Assembly (NCBI RefSeq): GCF_000004075.3
Contig: NC_026656.2
Location: 17,060,607-17,124,606 of the forward strand
Reading direction: 5' to 3'
From: Cucumis sativus
Lineage: Eukaryota; Streptophyta; Magnoliopsida; Cucurbitales; Cucurbitaceae
DNA length: 64,000 nucleotides
Below, piece by piece: positions 31,260 through 42,336 of the stretch (positions are counted from its first letter, which is position 1; each line of letters opens with the position of its first letter). The notes under the pieces were generated by a model, which did not search any database, was not told the DNA's origin, and saw only the letters and a program-made list of their open reading frames with translations. Both the position numbers and the translations under genes were made by a program.

Positions 31260-31955
31260 GTTTTCATCTTAGCCGCCGCCGCCGCCGCCGCCCACCCGTG
31301 AAAGTCTCCGTCTCCGTCATCCTCATCGCGCCTCGCAGTCGTTCCGTCATCGTCATCCTCATCGCGCCTCGCGTCTCGCAGACAGCTCCGATCTGTCTCC
31401 AGCCCTTCCGCGCGCCTCGCAGACAGCTCCGATCTGTCTCCAGCCATTCCACCACAACATCGGCGTCGCGCCGATCAGTCGCAGCCTCGGCATCGCAGGT
31501 GGCCGTTTCCGCTCCGATTCGTCTCCATCCGCGAGGCAGCCGCGCCGTTTCCGCTCCGATTCGTCTCCATTCGCGAGGCAGCCGTACGCGTCACCTTGCG
31601 GCCGCCGTCCAGATCTGTACCGCAAGACCTTCCGCCGCTGCCGCCATTGCTCTTCCGCCGCTGTCCAGCCGTCTCAGCCGGTTCTGTCTCCGTTGAAGCC
31701 AAGGCCGCCGCGTGAACTGACGAATCCTTCAGCCGTTTGTCTTCAGATCTGACGAATCTTTCAGCCGTTTGTCTTCAAGTTTTTTTTTTTTGTTTGTCTC
31801 CGTTCCCAGCCGTGCACCCCTGAATCCAGTCGCCGCAACCCAGCCGTGCACCCCTGAATCCAGTCGCCAAATACAGTGAAACCCATATCTGACAAATCCA
31901 GTCACGAATCAGTCAAAACTCGGCCGAAAATCCGCATTGTTAACCCCAAATCAAA
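31260..31955 (+). promoter_or_regulatory. GC-rich leader built from short tandem duplications
   Basis: This is the segment between primer site and GAG start. It is far more GC-rich than the surroundings. It contains three separate duplications: unit of about 41 bp near 31381 and 31422, unit of 42 bp at 31502 and 31544, and unit of 34 bp near 31806 and 31840. It also has an early run of GCC triplets near 31272. It is probably an untranslated leader of the element RNA; no gag ORF starts before 31956. Confidence 0.7.
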
Positions 31956-32711
31956 ATGGAGAGAGACCATATCTTTAGACCCATTTCTACCATACTTGAT
32001 GGTACAAATTATATCACATGGGCAAATCAAATGAAAAGTTTTCTTATTGGAAGAAAACTATGGCGCATTGTAACTGGCGACATCACCAAACCAACTGCAA
32101 AGGAAGGGGATAACACATTCATTGAACGTCTCGAAGATTGGGACAGTAAAAATCATCAAATTATCACCTGGCTTGGTAACACCTCTATTCCCGCTATACA
32201 TGCACAGTTTGATGCCTTTGATGATGCTAAAATATTATGGGATTTTTTGTCTACACGCTTCAAGTCTATTGGTTTAGCCCATTATTACCAACTGCACAGT
32301 ACACTTGTAAATCTAAATCAAGATTCTGGTCAGTCTGTTAATGAATATTTGGCAGTTCTTCAACCCATTTGGACTCAACTTGACCAAGCGAACATCAGCA
32401 AAGATCATCTTCGCCTTATTAAAGTCCTTATGGGATTACGTCCAGAATATGAATCTGTTAGAGCTGCTTTACTACACCGGAATCCCTTACCCTCATTAGA
32501 TGCAGCTATTCAAGAAATTCTGTTTGAAGAAAAGCGTCTTGGCATCAACTCTACTAAACAATCTGATGTTGTCCTTGCTAGCACATACACTCCCAACAGA
32601 GCCGCAAATATGTTTTGTAAGAATTGTAAGCTCTCTGGTCACAAATTTAGTAACTGTCCTAAAATAGAGTGCAGGTACTGCCATAAACATGGCCACATTC
32701 TGGATAACTAA
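31956..32711 (+). CDS. Copia-type GAG polyprotein (UBN2-like), C-terminally truncated
   Basis: This is an intact 251-residue ORF. The N-terminal part has the Copia gag signature LDGTNYITWANQMKSFLIGR, followed by a helical capsid-like stretch. Near the C terminus there is one complete zinc knuckle CKNCKLSGHKFSNC (C-X2-C-X4-H-X4-C), then a second that stops at CRYCHKHGHILDN, exactly where its last cysteine should be. The stop codon lies within the left arm of a perfect palindrome, so the truncation and the rearrangement are the same event. The start ATG follows the GC-rich leader. The protein would package RNA and build particles; enzymes would have to come from another Copia element. Confidence 0.85.
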   Translation: MERDHIFRPISTILDGTNYITWANQMKSFLIGRKLWRIVTGDITKPTAKEGDNTFIERLEDWDSKNHQIITWLGNTSIPAIHAQFDAFDDAKILWDFLSTRFKSIGLAHYYQLHSTLVNLNQDSGQSVNEYLAVLQPIWTQLDQANISKDHLRLIKVLMGLRPEYESVRAALLHRNPLPSLDAAIQEILFEEKRLGINSTKQSDVVLASTYTPNRAANMFCKNCKLSGHKFSNCPKIECRYCHKHGHILDN

Positions 32712-32763
32712 GCCTACTTTATTTACATTAATAAATTAATGTAAATAAAGTAGGCTTAGTTAT
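32704..32763. repeat. Perfect 29-bp palindrome with 2-base loop
   Basis: Arms 32704-32732 and 32735-32763 are exact reverse complements around AA. The right arm is the start of the 3' LTR. The left arm is an inverted copy of the same LTR start, joined directly to the end of the GAG frame. Confidence 0.93.
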
Positions 32764-32888
32764 TTTGGGTAATGATGTTAATGTAAATAAAGTAGGCTTA
32801 GTTTATTTGGGTAATTAGCCTTGTATAAATACACTCCCTTTGGTCAATAAACATATTAAGAGAATATTCTTCGGAATATACTTTCACA
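32736..32888 (+). repeat. 3' LTR of the GAG-only element
   Basis: This copy is 153 bp and differs from 31091-31243 only at ATTAGCC versus ATTACCC and CTTCGGA versus CTTCAGA. It ends CTTTCACA before the candidate CTTCT duplication. Confidence 0.88.
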
Positions 32889-32893
32889 CTTCT

Positions 32894-33409
32894 AATGTGA
32901 ACATGTATTATCTTCCCCTTAAGCTTTTAGTTTCTAGCTGACATGATGATGTTTGCGTTTCATGGCTAATGTTGTTTCATAGAGGCCCTATTTTCAATTC
33001 GCATGCTCTGCAATATCTCATCATAGTTTTAATTTCTAAAATTGGAGAGTAGCTACGCACCATTTTATCCATATTTTTTATAGTTCAATTATATAGTTTC
33101 GTTAGGCCAATATTCATATTATATAGACTATAATTGGTAGTAACACAACCACCTTTTTAGCATCTCGCACAATGGAAATCTGCATCATCAAACATCTGCT
33201 TTTTAATTACTAACTATAAAGTTCGAGGTAAACATTGACTCCTATATACTATATTATTCAGATATATTTAACCCTATATGGAAAGATTCCTGTGAACTAG
33301 ATCTTTCCAGAATATATGCTTTATCTAACCATCTAGAAGTATAGAAAGGGGTCACAAATGCCGACCACACACGTAAACACTACTAAAAATCTATTATTAT
33401 ACTCTAGGC
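32894..33409. other. Spacer between GAG element and polygalacturonase 3' end
   Basis: This AT-rich stretch has no gene. The polygalacturonase 3' UTR should fall in its right part. Confidence 0.45.
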
Positions 33410-36400
33410 TTAACAAGAATCGTTTTCTTCATATTGAACTCTGTTGCTAGATGGCTTGCCAATTTGTAAGCATCCAATTGGAGGTGAAGTAGGAGTTCTC
33501 AATTCTCCAAAAGTTTGCCAGCAGAAAGGATCATATAAGTGATAGCGCTCTTGTAGTGGTTTTAGCTCTATAGTAGTCAGTGTTACATCTGTACATGGTA
33601 GGTTGTCGCTACAGGCAAAGTGTACAGGCTTGACTGTGTAAGTTCCTCTGATTCTTTCATAATTGATTCCTGATAGAGCCACGGCTGAAGTCTGGTTGCT
33701 GCATTTGGCTTTATCACAATAAAATTGGTCAATCACAATTGGCAATTGAACTTCAGACATTTGAATGTTTGAGAAGAGAACGTTTTGAACAGAGCCGGAT
33801 CCACCCTGTAAAGATATCATTTGACATTCTATCAATACTCAAGGATATTCAATTCTTAACATTATAGATGACATGTGGGGACTCCCAAATTTGAAAAAGT
33901 ACGACCATCCATGGACGGTGGTTAATTAAGAATTTGTTAAGATATTTGATTTTAGCATATGAGTATCAAGAGGACATCCAAATTGAAACTATAACAAATT
34001 GAAGGGTTGACAATATTGGCCTATACAGTTTTTCTTTTTTGTTATGATCTATTATTAGAGCTTGTTCATTTTTGAGCGACATGTTTTCCTTTAAATAGAA
34101 GTACCTGCCATGTTTTGATTCTAACGCCGTTCATCGTGTCATGCATTGTGACATCTCGAACTGTTATATTTGAAACACAAGCTTTAGTATGATCCTTTCC
34201 TAGACTTCCAATGCTGATTCCATGTCCTGGCCCACAGTTCACATTGTGTATGTATATGTTTGAGCATCCGGTTTGAATGGAAACACAATCATCTCCTGAA
34301 ATGATCAGACTAAATATTATCAGTCACATGTTTAGTTCAACTTCCAACTTTTATCTAAAGATTTTCTCATGTGCTGAATAGTGTGGTTGGGGTCATACCA
34401 ATGGGGCTGAATAGTGTGGTTGGGGTCATACCATGGAAAGGGGAATTATTGAATCAAAGAGAAAAGGAGAGTCTGGATTAACTTTAGGATCTATCTGATG
34501 ACATTATTCAATATGAAGATCCTATGTCAGCACAACCAGACACAAGGAGGAGGGATAGAAACAAGTTACGTGCCCATAGAGACAATAAAAATTGGGCGAT
34601 GCAAACAAAATAAGCATTATGGACACGGAACATATGATTGTAGTTCAACTTCGAATGGTTGCGAATTCCTGTAGTGAAAGACTCAAGTCTCTTGACAAGA
34701 TAAGGTTGCATGTGTTCAGGACCCTCCACATTTAACGCAAATATTTATAATTTTATCCATCAAATTATCCTGTTAAGTGGCCATGGTGATTGAATGTTGA
34801 CTACTGAGTTTGTCTCAACTCTCGAGAGTTAAGTCGTGCTCACTGTTAACCATTTAAGTAGATAATATTTAATAACAGGATCAGTTGATTAGAAGTGACG
34901 TAATTACCACAAGATAGACTGGTGCTATGGATTAGAACGTCTTTGGAGTTTTGCAAGTGAATTCCATCAGTATTGAGACTGTCTCCAGGAGATGAGACGC
35001 TGATATCATGCACCAGGACTCCCACACAGTTGTCAAACTTGAGGTGGCATTGGGGACTGTTTTGGATTGTTATGCCCGTGACCGTGGCATTGAAGCTTCC
35101 ATAAAACCTAAGTGCCTGTGTAACATAACATTTCAATAATTCTACAGGATGAGAATGATAATGGCCATCATGAATTCAAATCATCTTAGAAGTTTTTAAG
35201 CAAGCGATTCTTACAGTTGGCTTGATACTTGGCATTTTCCCTTCTAGATTGCTTCCTATCTGCCAAATATTTTAGGAGTGAACTACGATCATTTCCCTTT
35301 TCCATTTTACAATAGATCAAAACTAGATATATTGAGGAAGAAAACCATACTATAGAATGGTATTCATTACCGGCGTTGGTTTTGTTTCATTTATGGTATT
35401 GTTTACGGGTATAATGAGTTTCATCTCATCGTCTATGGGCTCATCAAAAGAAGAATCTTGCCACCAAACGGATCCTCTTCCGTCAATTATGCCATTTCCT
35501 CGTATGGTAATCCCTACCAGCTTTGTAAATTGGATCCATTGTAAGAGTCCTTTCCCCCAGGTTTGGTGGTCAGTGGGTGCGATAATTGTTCCATCCAGCT
35601 GCAAATTAAGTTTAATTAGATTGTACAATAGCAGAGGGGGGATTGAAAGTTTCTCTAACTAGGTTGTTTATGCCCATTTAATAACCATTTGGTTTTTTCA
35701 ATTGTGTTTATGTTTTTGCAATTTCTTCTTTGTCATGGTTTTCATATTTGGAAGTAACAGTTTGAATTTGTATCCAAATTCTAAAAGTAAAGATAACTGT
35801 TTTTCCCCCCCATGCTGTAAGAAAATATAAATTATAAAAGAAGAAAGAAATAAAAGACACTTTTATTAGAGATGAGTAAAAGATGCTTTTGTGGGGAAAC
35901 CGAGCTTGTGGATTCGATAATGTTTACCTGAAATATAATGTCTGGCTGGCAATATGGGCCAGAGAAAGAAATGGGTCCTACGAAGAACACGTAATCTGCC
36001 GGAACCATGACCGTCGATCCCTCAACCTTACACGCTTCCGCCCAGGCGTCTTCAAATGCCTGAAATGGATGATACAAGTTTCAAAAACCAGCGTTTGATG
36101 GTTTCTTATTGGTTCTGCCCAAGCCCACATTACCTTATCATTGTTTCAAGAAAACTGCCATAACTAAATTATTTTCTATTCTTATCTGTGGGTCCCGCCT
36201 TCCCTGGTACTTGGTCCTCAAGTCCGCCTTACCACCACCTACCTTTTCTTTTTCTATGTATATCTACAGTTTTCTACACAACATGTTAATGGGTAGTAGA
36301 AAATTATTAAGAAATGTTACAGTTTTCATGCTCTACCGTATACTAATGTTTAAGTCAATTTGGAGATAAATTAAGAAGACCTAAAATATTAGATTCTCAT

Positions 36401-37100
36401 GTTTACTATTATTTGTTAGTCTTGCTGCCATTATCTTGATTTTGCTTATTCCTTCACAATAGCTGCACTTTGTCCCTTGTGAGTTATTCCAAAAGTAAAC
36501 AAAAAAGGGGGTGATTTAAGCTGGTCTTTCAACAAAAAGGATGATCAATGCAACTGTTATTACTTTCTTTACCAAGTTTCCTCATAATATTATTTTTAGC
36601 ACCAAAGTTTGTCCATTTTCAGGTATGTAAGATATGTGCTTGAAGTTTCTGAAAGTTACAACTACTCAACAAGCAATATAAATTTATTTGTTTGTACAGT
36701 TGTTGGAAGCTTATTCTTTTTCAATGACTCGAATCATTGTATAGTAGGAAAAAAGGTTGAATATGGGGAGAATTGAAGGTACCTTAGTGTCATCAGTCTC
36801 TCCATTGCCTTTAGCACCAAAATCTAGAACGTTGAATATGGCAGAATCACCAGCACTGGGGCCTTTCTTGGGTGGAGTTTGAACGATCTCTTCTTTTGGT
36901 TTAGGAGGAAGTGGAGATGGAGGGGCACCAGAATGGTGATTCTTGCTACCGCCATGACTGCCTTTCTTTTTGGATAGAGAAGCAGAGGCATCCCTGTTCT
37001 GTCTCCAGTGTTTTCCTCTCCTTGCAATGCAGGCTTCAAAGTTTGAAGACCAAACGAGGAAAGCAATAAAAACCACAAGTGTTAAGCTTTTGGAACTCAT
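33410..37100 (-). CDS. Polygalacturonase, glycoside hydrolase family 28
   Basis: Seven exons in phase on the minus strand: 37100-36783, 36059-35928, 35598-35371, 35259-35215, 35115-34908, 34295-34105 and 33805-33410. They encode 505 residues. The start at 37100 ([17 protein letters not shown]) gives a clean signal peptide; an upstream in-frame start exists but would bury it. After the signal comes a basic, Ser/Pro-rich linker ([24 protein letters not shown]), then the right-handed beta-helix. All four catalytic motifs are present: NTD in [11 protein letters not shown] in [11 protein letters not shown] in [12 protein letters not shown] and RIK in GVRIKTWQ. It hydrolyses homogalacturonan in the cell wall. 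It resembles the Arabidopsis At1g48100-like group with a long N-terminal extension, though subgroup assignment is from memory. Confidence 0.95.
34373..34434. repeat. Short tandem duplication inside a polygalacturonase intron
   Basis: GCTGAATAGTGTGGTTGGGG followed by TCATACCA occurs twice in direct succession, with a unit of about 34 bp. It lies within the intron between exons 5 and 6, away from splice sites. Confidence 0.8.
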
Positions 37101-37576
37101 TTTCAGTGGCAATGTGGAGAGAGAGAAAGAGCTAAGTGTGTTTGACATTGCCAAAGCAAGTGGATGCTGAAGCGCGGTTAAATAGGTAGAGACTCTAAAA
37201 GTTTCAGGAGACTGTGCAGACAAATGCTAACAAACATACTATTTTGATAATGTCCTGAGGCATATTTATTTTTTTCATTCCCAATCTCCCTGTTTTTCCT
37301 GCTCTCTTTTATTAATTAGGAAGCTTTCTTTTTTGTGAATTCTGGTAGGAATTGTTTAGCTGAAAAACAGCGACATAGCGTTTTGGCCACATGTTGATAT
37401 GTCATTGCATGTGACTCATCCAGTTGCCTCTTAAAAACTCATCTTAAATCACTCATCTACCATCATCTACGTATGCTCCCCTCACCCTTACTCTCTATTC
37501 CCTCTTCTTTGCCTCATTTGAATGTGGACCTGCTAATTCATTCATTTGTTATTATTATTTATAAAATAAAAAATTA

Positions 37577-37617
<41 letters not shown>

Positions 37618-40600
37618 CGTTTCTCACTCAGAATTATTTATAAATTTGCCTTTTCTTACATCACAAGAACACCACAAAATCTTTCTGTCCTGTAATTTTG
37701 TATACATTTTTACTACATTTATTTACCTCCAAATGTGAAGATTGAGAAATGGAAATGAAGCAAATTTTGTTCATCTTTGTTTGTGTTGGGCTATGTTTTC
37801 GGGGTTCAATCATTTGTATGGTTAAGAAGCGAAGTTGTGAATATTATTTTAGTAGGTGATGTAAAAGCAAAAAAGACACACGTGAGTAGTGGGTCTACAA
37901 GGTATCGAGGTCAGGCCAGCGCTGAATATAACAGCAGCTCTTTTTGGTCACATGCAATCTTCACGGGCCTAATCTTCTCATTTCTTCTTTCCTTTTTTTT
38001 TTCCCTTCCATTAACTACAAACATACAAAACCCCTCTGTTTGCTTGGATTTGCTATTTCCCTCCTCTTACAATAGGCACTTCAATTCATCTCTTATCATT
38101 ACATTTTCTTTTTTTCAGAAGAAAAAAAAAAGGATGAAGAAAGAATCAAGTAAAAGAAAAGCTTTAAATTTACGGTTCCCACGACAAACTGGTTCTTCGT
38201 TTCAACTATTTTGGTGCTGTTTTGGCACTGTGTTTGTAATTCTTATCTTATCAGTTTATACTTTAATTTATTAAAAACGTACAAAAATGATAAAGGAGTG
38301 AAGATAGATAGAAAGCAACCCATCAAAAACTTCTTTCATCACCTCCCAAAAATAAAGTTAGCGCCCATTGTTTTCCGTCAATAATGTTTTTCTTTTTTTG
38401 AAAAAAGAAACCAGAAAAACGACTGTACCAGGCTACCAATAATTAAATCGCATAGTTAACACGTACACTAACTTATTATCAAATACCACTATCAGACTTC
38501 ACGTGTGTAATCCTATACCAAAATATTTACAATAACAACAATACAGAATTAGAAAAAGAAGAAACTAAATCAAAGATGACACGAATCCATTGGTTACAAG
38601 ATAAAAGGCATAGGCAGTTCCTTTTTCTTTTACTATGTATTCAAGTTTAATAACCATGGAAGATTTGAGCCTTTTATTTCAAAATCTGGAAATGGACATT
38701 GCGTCTCTCTGATCATGAGTGGTTTGGTCTGTGCTTTGAATAAATGAGTTCATTCTTTTCCTTGAGAAAAATAGGTTTTAGGAGGATGATAATATGAAGG
38801 TATAAAGGACCTTTTTTTTTCTTCCTTTCATCCTTTTAGTGTAGCGTAGATAACATCAAATATAATTGTAGAAGAGTACAAATGCCATGTGATTATAGAG
38901 AGAGATTATATATAATTGCAATAGAAGTAACTGCAGGAAGGTCCCCACACCTAGGGAGAGAAAATCTGACTGAAAACTCTCTTCATTTAATTATACTTAA
39001 AAAACCTAATACATTACTACTTTTGAGTCGTTATGATGAAGTAATATGATGATAAATTCCAATAAAATGGTTCTGACAGCGATGGGAATGCTGTAGAGTG
39101 CTAAAGCACGAGAAAGAAAGAGAGAATTTATTTATTTTTCTCTTGAAATGAATTTTGGAAAAAGTGGAATACATAAAAATACAAGTCGTTTAGGGAGTGA
39201 GAGATTATATAAGATGTGTGTGGCTGTTGAGGGCTCCCTTCCCCTTGAAAATTTGAATCAGACCAAAGCCACAACTTTTGTAAATACCTATCCAGAGAGG
39301 ATTTAACCGGAAGGCGAGGGTAGCTTTTAACGTCTTCCACCTGTCATTTTCCGTCGTAATTGCTCACCAAGCAAACAGAATCTCCATCTCCCTTCCCATT
39401 TAATTCACAATGGACACCGATACTCTTTTTTTTTAATATATAAAAATAAATTGTCCATATTATATCAAAACTGCTGTTGTGGTTGCTGGATCATCTTCGT
39501 CTTCTTCATTGGCTCACCATCCAACATTCTCACTGCAAACAACAGACAACCAAACACTATAACCGACGCCAACGTTCCTCCCCCTGCCTCTGCCTCTGTC
39601 ATCCAATCAAATTCCACTGCATTATGCCACCACTAACTCCACTCTCATTCCTTTTCAAACTATTGCTTCATCAAACTGAAAATAAACAATGTTGGATAAC
39701 ATCATGAATCCTTCAATTGACAAAATTCAAAGTGGAGATTCACCCATCAGTAAGCACAATAATGACACAAAAATGATTTTAATGCTCAATATTCTTATGG
39801 TAACCTTTGGAGCAGACAATTCAAAATGTACCTAATATATGTAATATATATTTTGTTGTGTTGTTGATTGATTGGTTGATTTAAAAGGCCCCCCCTTGTA
39901 TGTACGAGCACCCAGAAGAAAGGAGAAAAAAAGGAAAAACAAATTTATTATTTGAGCCGTCTTTTTGTGCGCGTGAACTTTGGTTTGCAGGTGTTCTCCC
40001 GTGAACTCATTTAATTAATAGATATAATATAACTTTAAATAATTCTAGCTTCCATTGTTTTCTTCTGCTTTATTTTTTTAATTTATTAATTATGAATGAA
40101 ATGGCCAACATCACCAATCGAGAAACCATAACTCTTCAGGCAAATCAGCTGCACATATACAATCAATCCATTTTTAAACATACATTTATCTCCGTGCATT
40201 TCACTCCTCCTCACATTCACACAAAATAGTAAATAAATATTCAAACACAGATCACTTGCCAAATTACCATTAAACAATTCAATAGGATCCACCCAATATA
40301 TTGTAGCCACCTAACTATTTTGCTTTCATTTTCCCCATTATACCCAGAAACCATGGTGTGTGGTGTGGTGATTCTGGTGATGTGTTCGGTTAGGTTCACC
40401 AAATCACATTTTTGGACATAAAAAATAATAATAAACAATAAAATAAAATACAAACTGACCCAACTACCTGCTCACCTATAAACAATTGCACATTCCAGAT
40501 GGCAAAATTTCATGAATATATTCTGTTGTTTCTGTAATTTGATTTTTTAAAGTGGGTTTTAGAGAGATCTCAAAAATTGCTCCTTTAGGAACAAGGGTGT

Positions 40601-41936
40601 TCACGGATCATTCTAGAATTTGAAGTCAGGACAAACCAAACACAAAAGTTTTGTCCATATCATTCACGAAGAATAAAGTAACTGATATGGAAAAATTCCC
40701 ACCTTTTGAGGTTTTTACGGTTGTGGCTGAGGCTGGACTGCTGCTCCAGCGCCAATTCCGTCTTCTCTGTGGCTATTAAGTGCGAATTTACATTTCGGCC
40801 AAACCTTTGTCCTGCACGTGAATTCTTCAGCTATATGATCTTTCTTTTATTGCTACTTTTACTATATTATATTATTAACTCCAATGACGACTTAACATCT
40901 AAGATTATAAAGCATATAACTAATAACCATATGCTGCATAAAAAAATCGGAAAATTAATGACATAGACCAGAAAGAATCCTCGTTCTCCTTGGATTTAAC
41001 TTTCTTTTCCGTCATTCTTCAGAAAAGAACAGTCCAGACTTTTACCGAGTAATATCGTTTCATTTTAATGTGAACTTTGTTGGATAAATATTGTGGCATT
41101 TGAGAAAGAATTAAAGTGAAAGGAAAAGCATTATCTTTTTGTGAAAACAAAAGAAAGTTATGATTTACTTGACTAAAAAAGTTGTGGTAGGAAGAGGTCA
41201 AGACACAGAACAGTTAGAAGAAGAAGAAAAGATCAATAGCTAGAAAATTTTAAAATTTGAAAGATTTGAGGAGGAAAATGGTTTGTCCCCACATGGTTGG
41301 TGTGTAAGAAGTGTGCAAGTTTTAAGCTTCCAATTCACAGTGTACATACAAAAAGCCATGCTGGCTAAAATTCACGGACGAGAGTTCCATTCCAACAGAG
41401 AGAGAGAGAGAGAGGTTTGTTTCTGTAGGACAAGATCTGAGGGCTAGGAAGAGACACAGAAGTGTGAATTAATAAATTTGTGGTGTGATCTCTCTAATGA
41501 GCAACACTTCAACAGGCCAAGCCATATGACCCATAAGCTATAGTCACATTCAATATTTTCATCATGTTCTTTTGTTTTTTCTCTCATCTCAATATTCACA
41601 TCGCTCTAGAAACCAATCCTCCACTAATATAGTCACGTTCTCATTGTTATAAATTATAAAGTATATATGAAATGATTTGTCAAGTACTTAAAAATAAACC
41701 AAAACAACCACTCAAGCTATTGGATTGTGCAAAATTATAAATCTTAGTTACATGCAAAAGACAAGTTTATTTTATCAATGAAATGACTTGGGCGTCTGTA
41801 GGATTTGCTTTTAAAAAATTTCTTGTATTGGACAAACAGCACATCTATCATATAGAATTTGGTAGAAACTTTAGCTGAAGGGTTCACGAGACTTAAGCAG
41901 GAAGAAATTTGTGGGCAGCTGACTTTATACGTTTCT
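37101..41936. other. 4.8 kb gene-free region with microsatellites
   Basis: The left end is the polygalacturonase promoter. A (TA)n microsatellite lies at about 37579-37612 and (GA)n at about 41398-41414. The longest reading frame (37777-38274) lacks an ATG near its start and shows no family motif. No LTRs, tRNA or other RNA gene were recognised. The right end is the young chromovirus insertion site. Confidence 0.5.
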
Positions 41937-41941
41937 CACTA

Positions 41942-42336
41942 TGTTAGGATACTAACAATAATTTAGACTGAAAGGACTGTATAAATGGCTTAAACAGAGG
42001 CGGTACTCTGGTTTACTTTATTTATATATAAAGCCAAATGATCCAGATTCACAAGATGAAAAGAAATAACAAGAAACAACAAGGAAAAATGCAGAAAAGA
42101 TCATACCAGCCTCTTGGTTTTAAGAGACCCTGGTGGCTGCTGTAGCCCTACCTCCTAAAAGTTAAAAATACCCTAGCTACTCCAACCTAATAATCCTATT
42201 TATAGACTCACATATTCCTCAGCCCAGTGGGCCCTACCACTCAGAACGTCCTTCCAATCATTTCTCCATAATAATTCCCTGTGCAGTTACTTTTCTACCC
42301 TTCCTCCTATAAGTATGGATAATTGGGGGTCTTACA
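41942..42336 (-). repeat. 3' LTR of the young chromovirus
   Basis: This 395-bp LTR begins TGTAAGACCCCC on the minus strand and ends CCTAACA. It contains the last 79 bases of the pol reading frame, and a TATA-rich block (TATATAAATAAAG on the minus strand) near 41980-42030. Confidence 0.95.

Larger units (their letters stand above)
31089..32888 (+). mobile_element. Short non-autonomous LTR element with only a GAG gene (TR-GAG-like)
   Basis: This 1.8 kb unit has near-identical terminal repeats (aligned cores 31091-31243 and 32736-32888, two differences in 153 bp). It is flanked by a candidate CTTCT duplication at 31084-31088 and 32889-32893. The 5' repeat is followed by TGATACCAGAGC, a primer-site relative of TGGTATCAGAGC with two mismatches. 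It has one ORF, a Copia-type GAG, and no protease, RT or integrase, so it must move in trans if at all. The organisation matches the published idea of terminal-repeat elements carrying a GAG domain. The first dinucleotide is TA or TT rather than TG, so the exact left edge is uncertain. Confidence 0.82.

Noticed and set aside
31298-31696. 132-codon Arg/Ser-rich frame in the leader of the GAG-only element
   Set aside because: It is a by-product of GC-rich tandem duplications, and the overlapping frames on both strands are equally open.
34508-34729. 73-codon minus-strand frame within a polygalacturonase intron
   Set aside because: It is flanked by intact splice sites and has no motif; it is intron sequence.
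37777-38274. 165-codon open frame upstream of the polygalacturonase
   Set aside because: The frame begins with TTG, not ATG; the first ATG comes only near 38130. It has homopolymer-rich stretches and no family motif, so it is most likely chance.
39128-39340. 70-codon minus-strand frame (MEDVKSYPRLPVKSSLDRYL)
   Set aside because: No recognisable family, no neighbouring exons and low-complexity surroundings. It could be a small peptide gene, but nothing supports that here.
39230-39340. Possible miR319-like precursor (GGGCTCCCTTCCCC)
   Set aside because: The similarity covers only part of a mature sequence, and no complementary arm could be found nearby.
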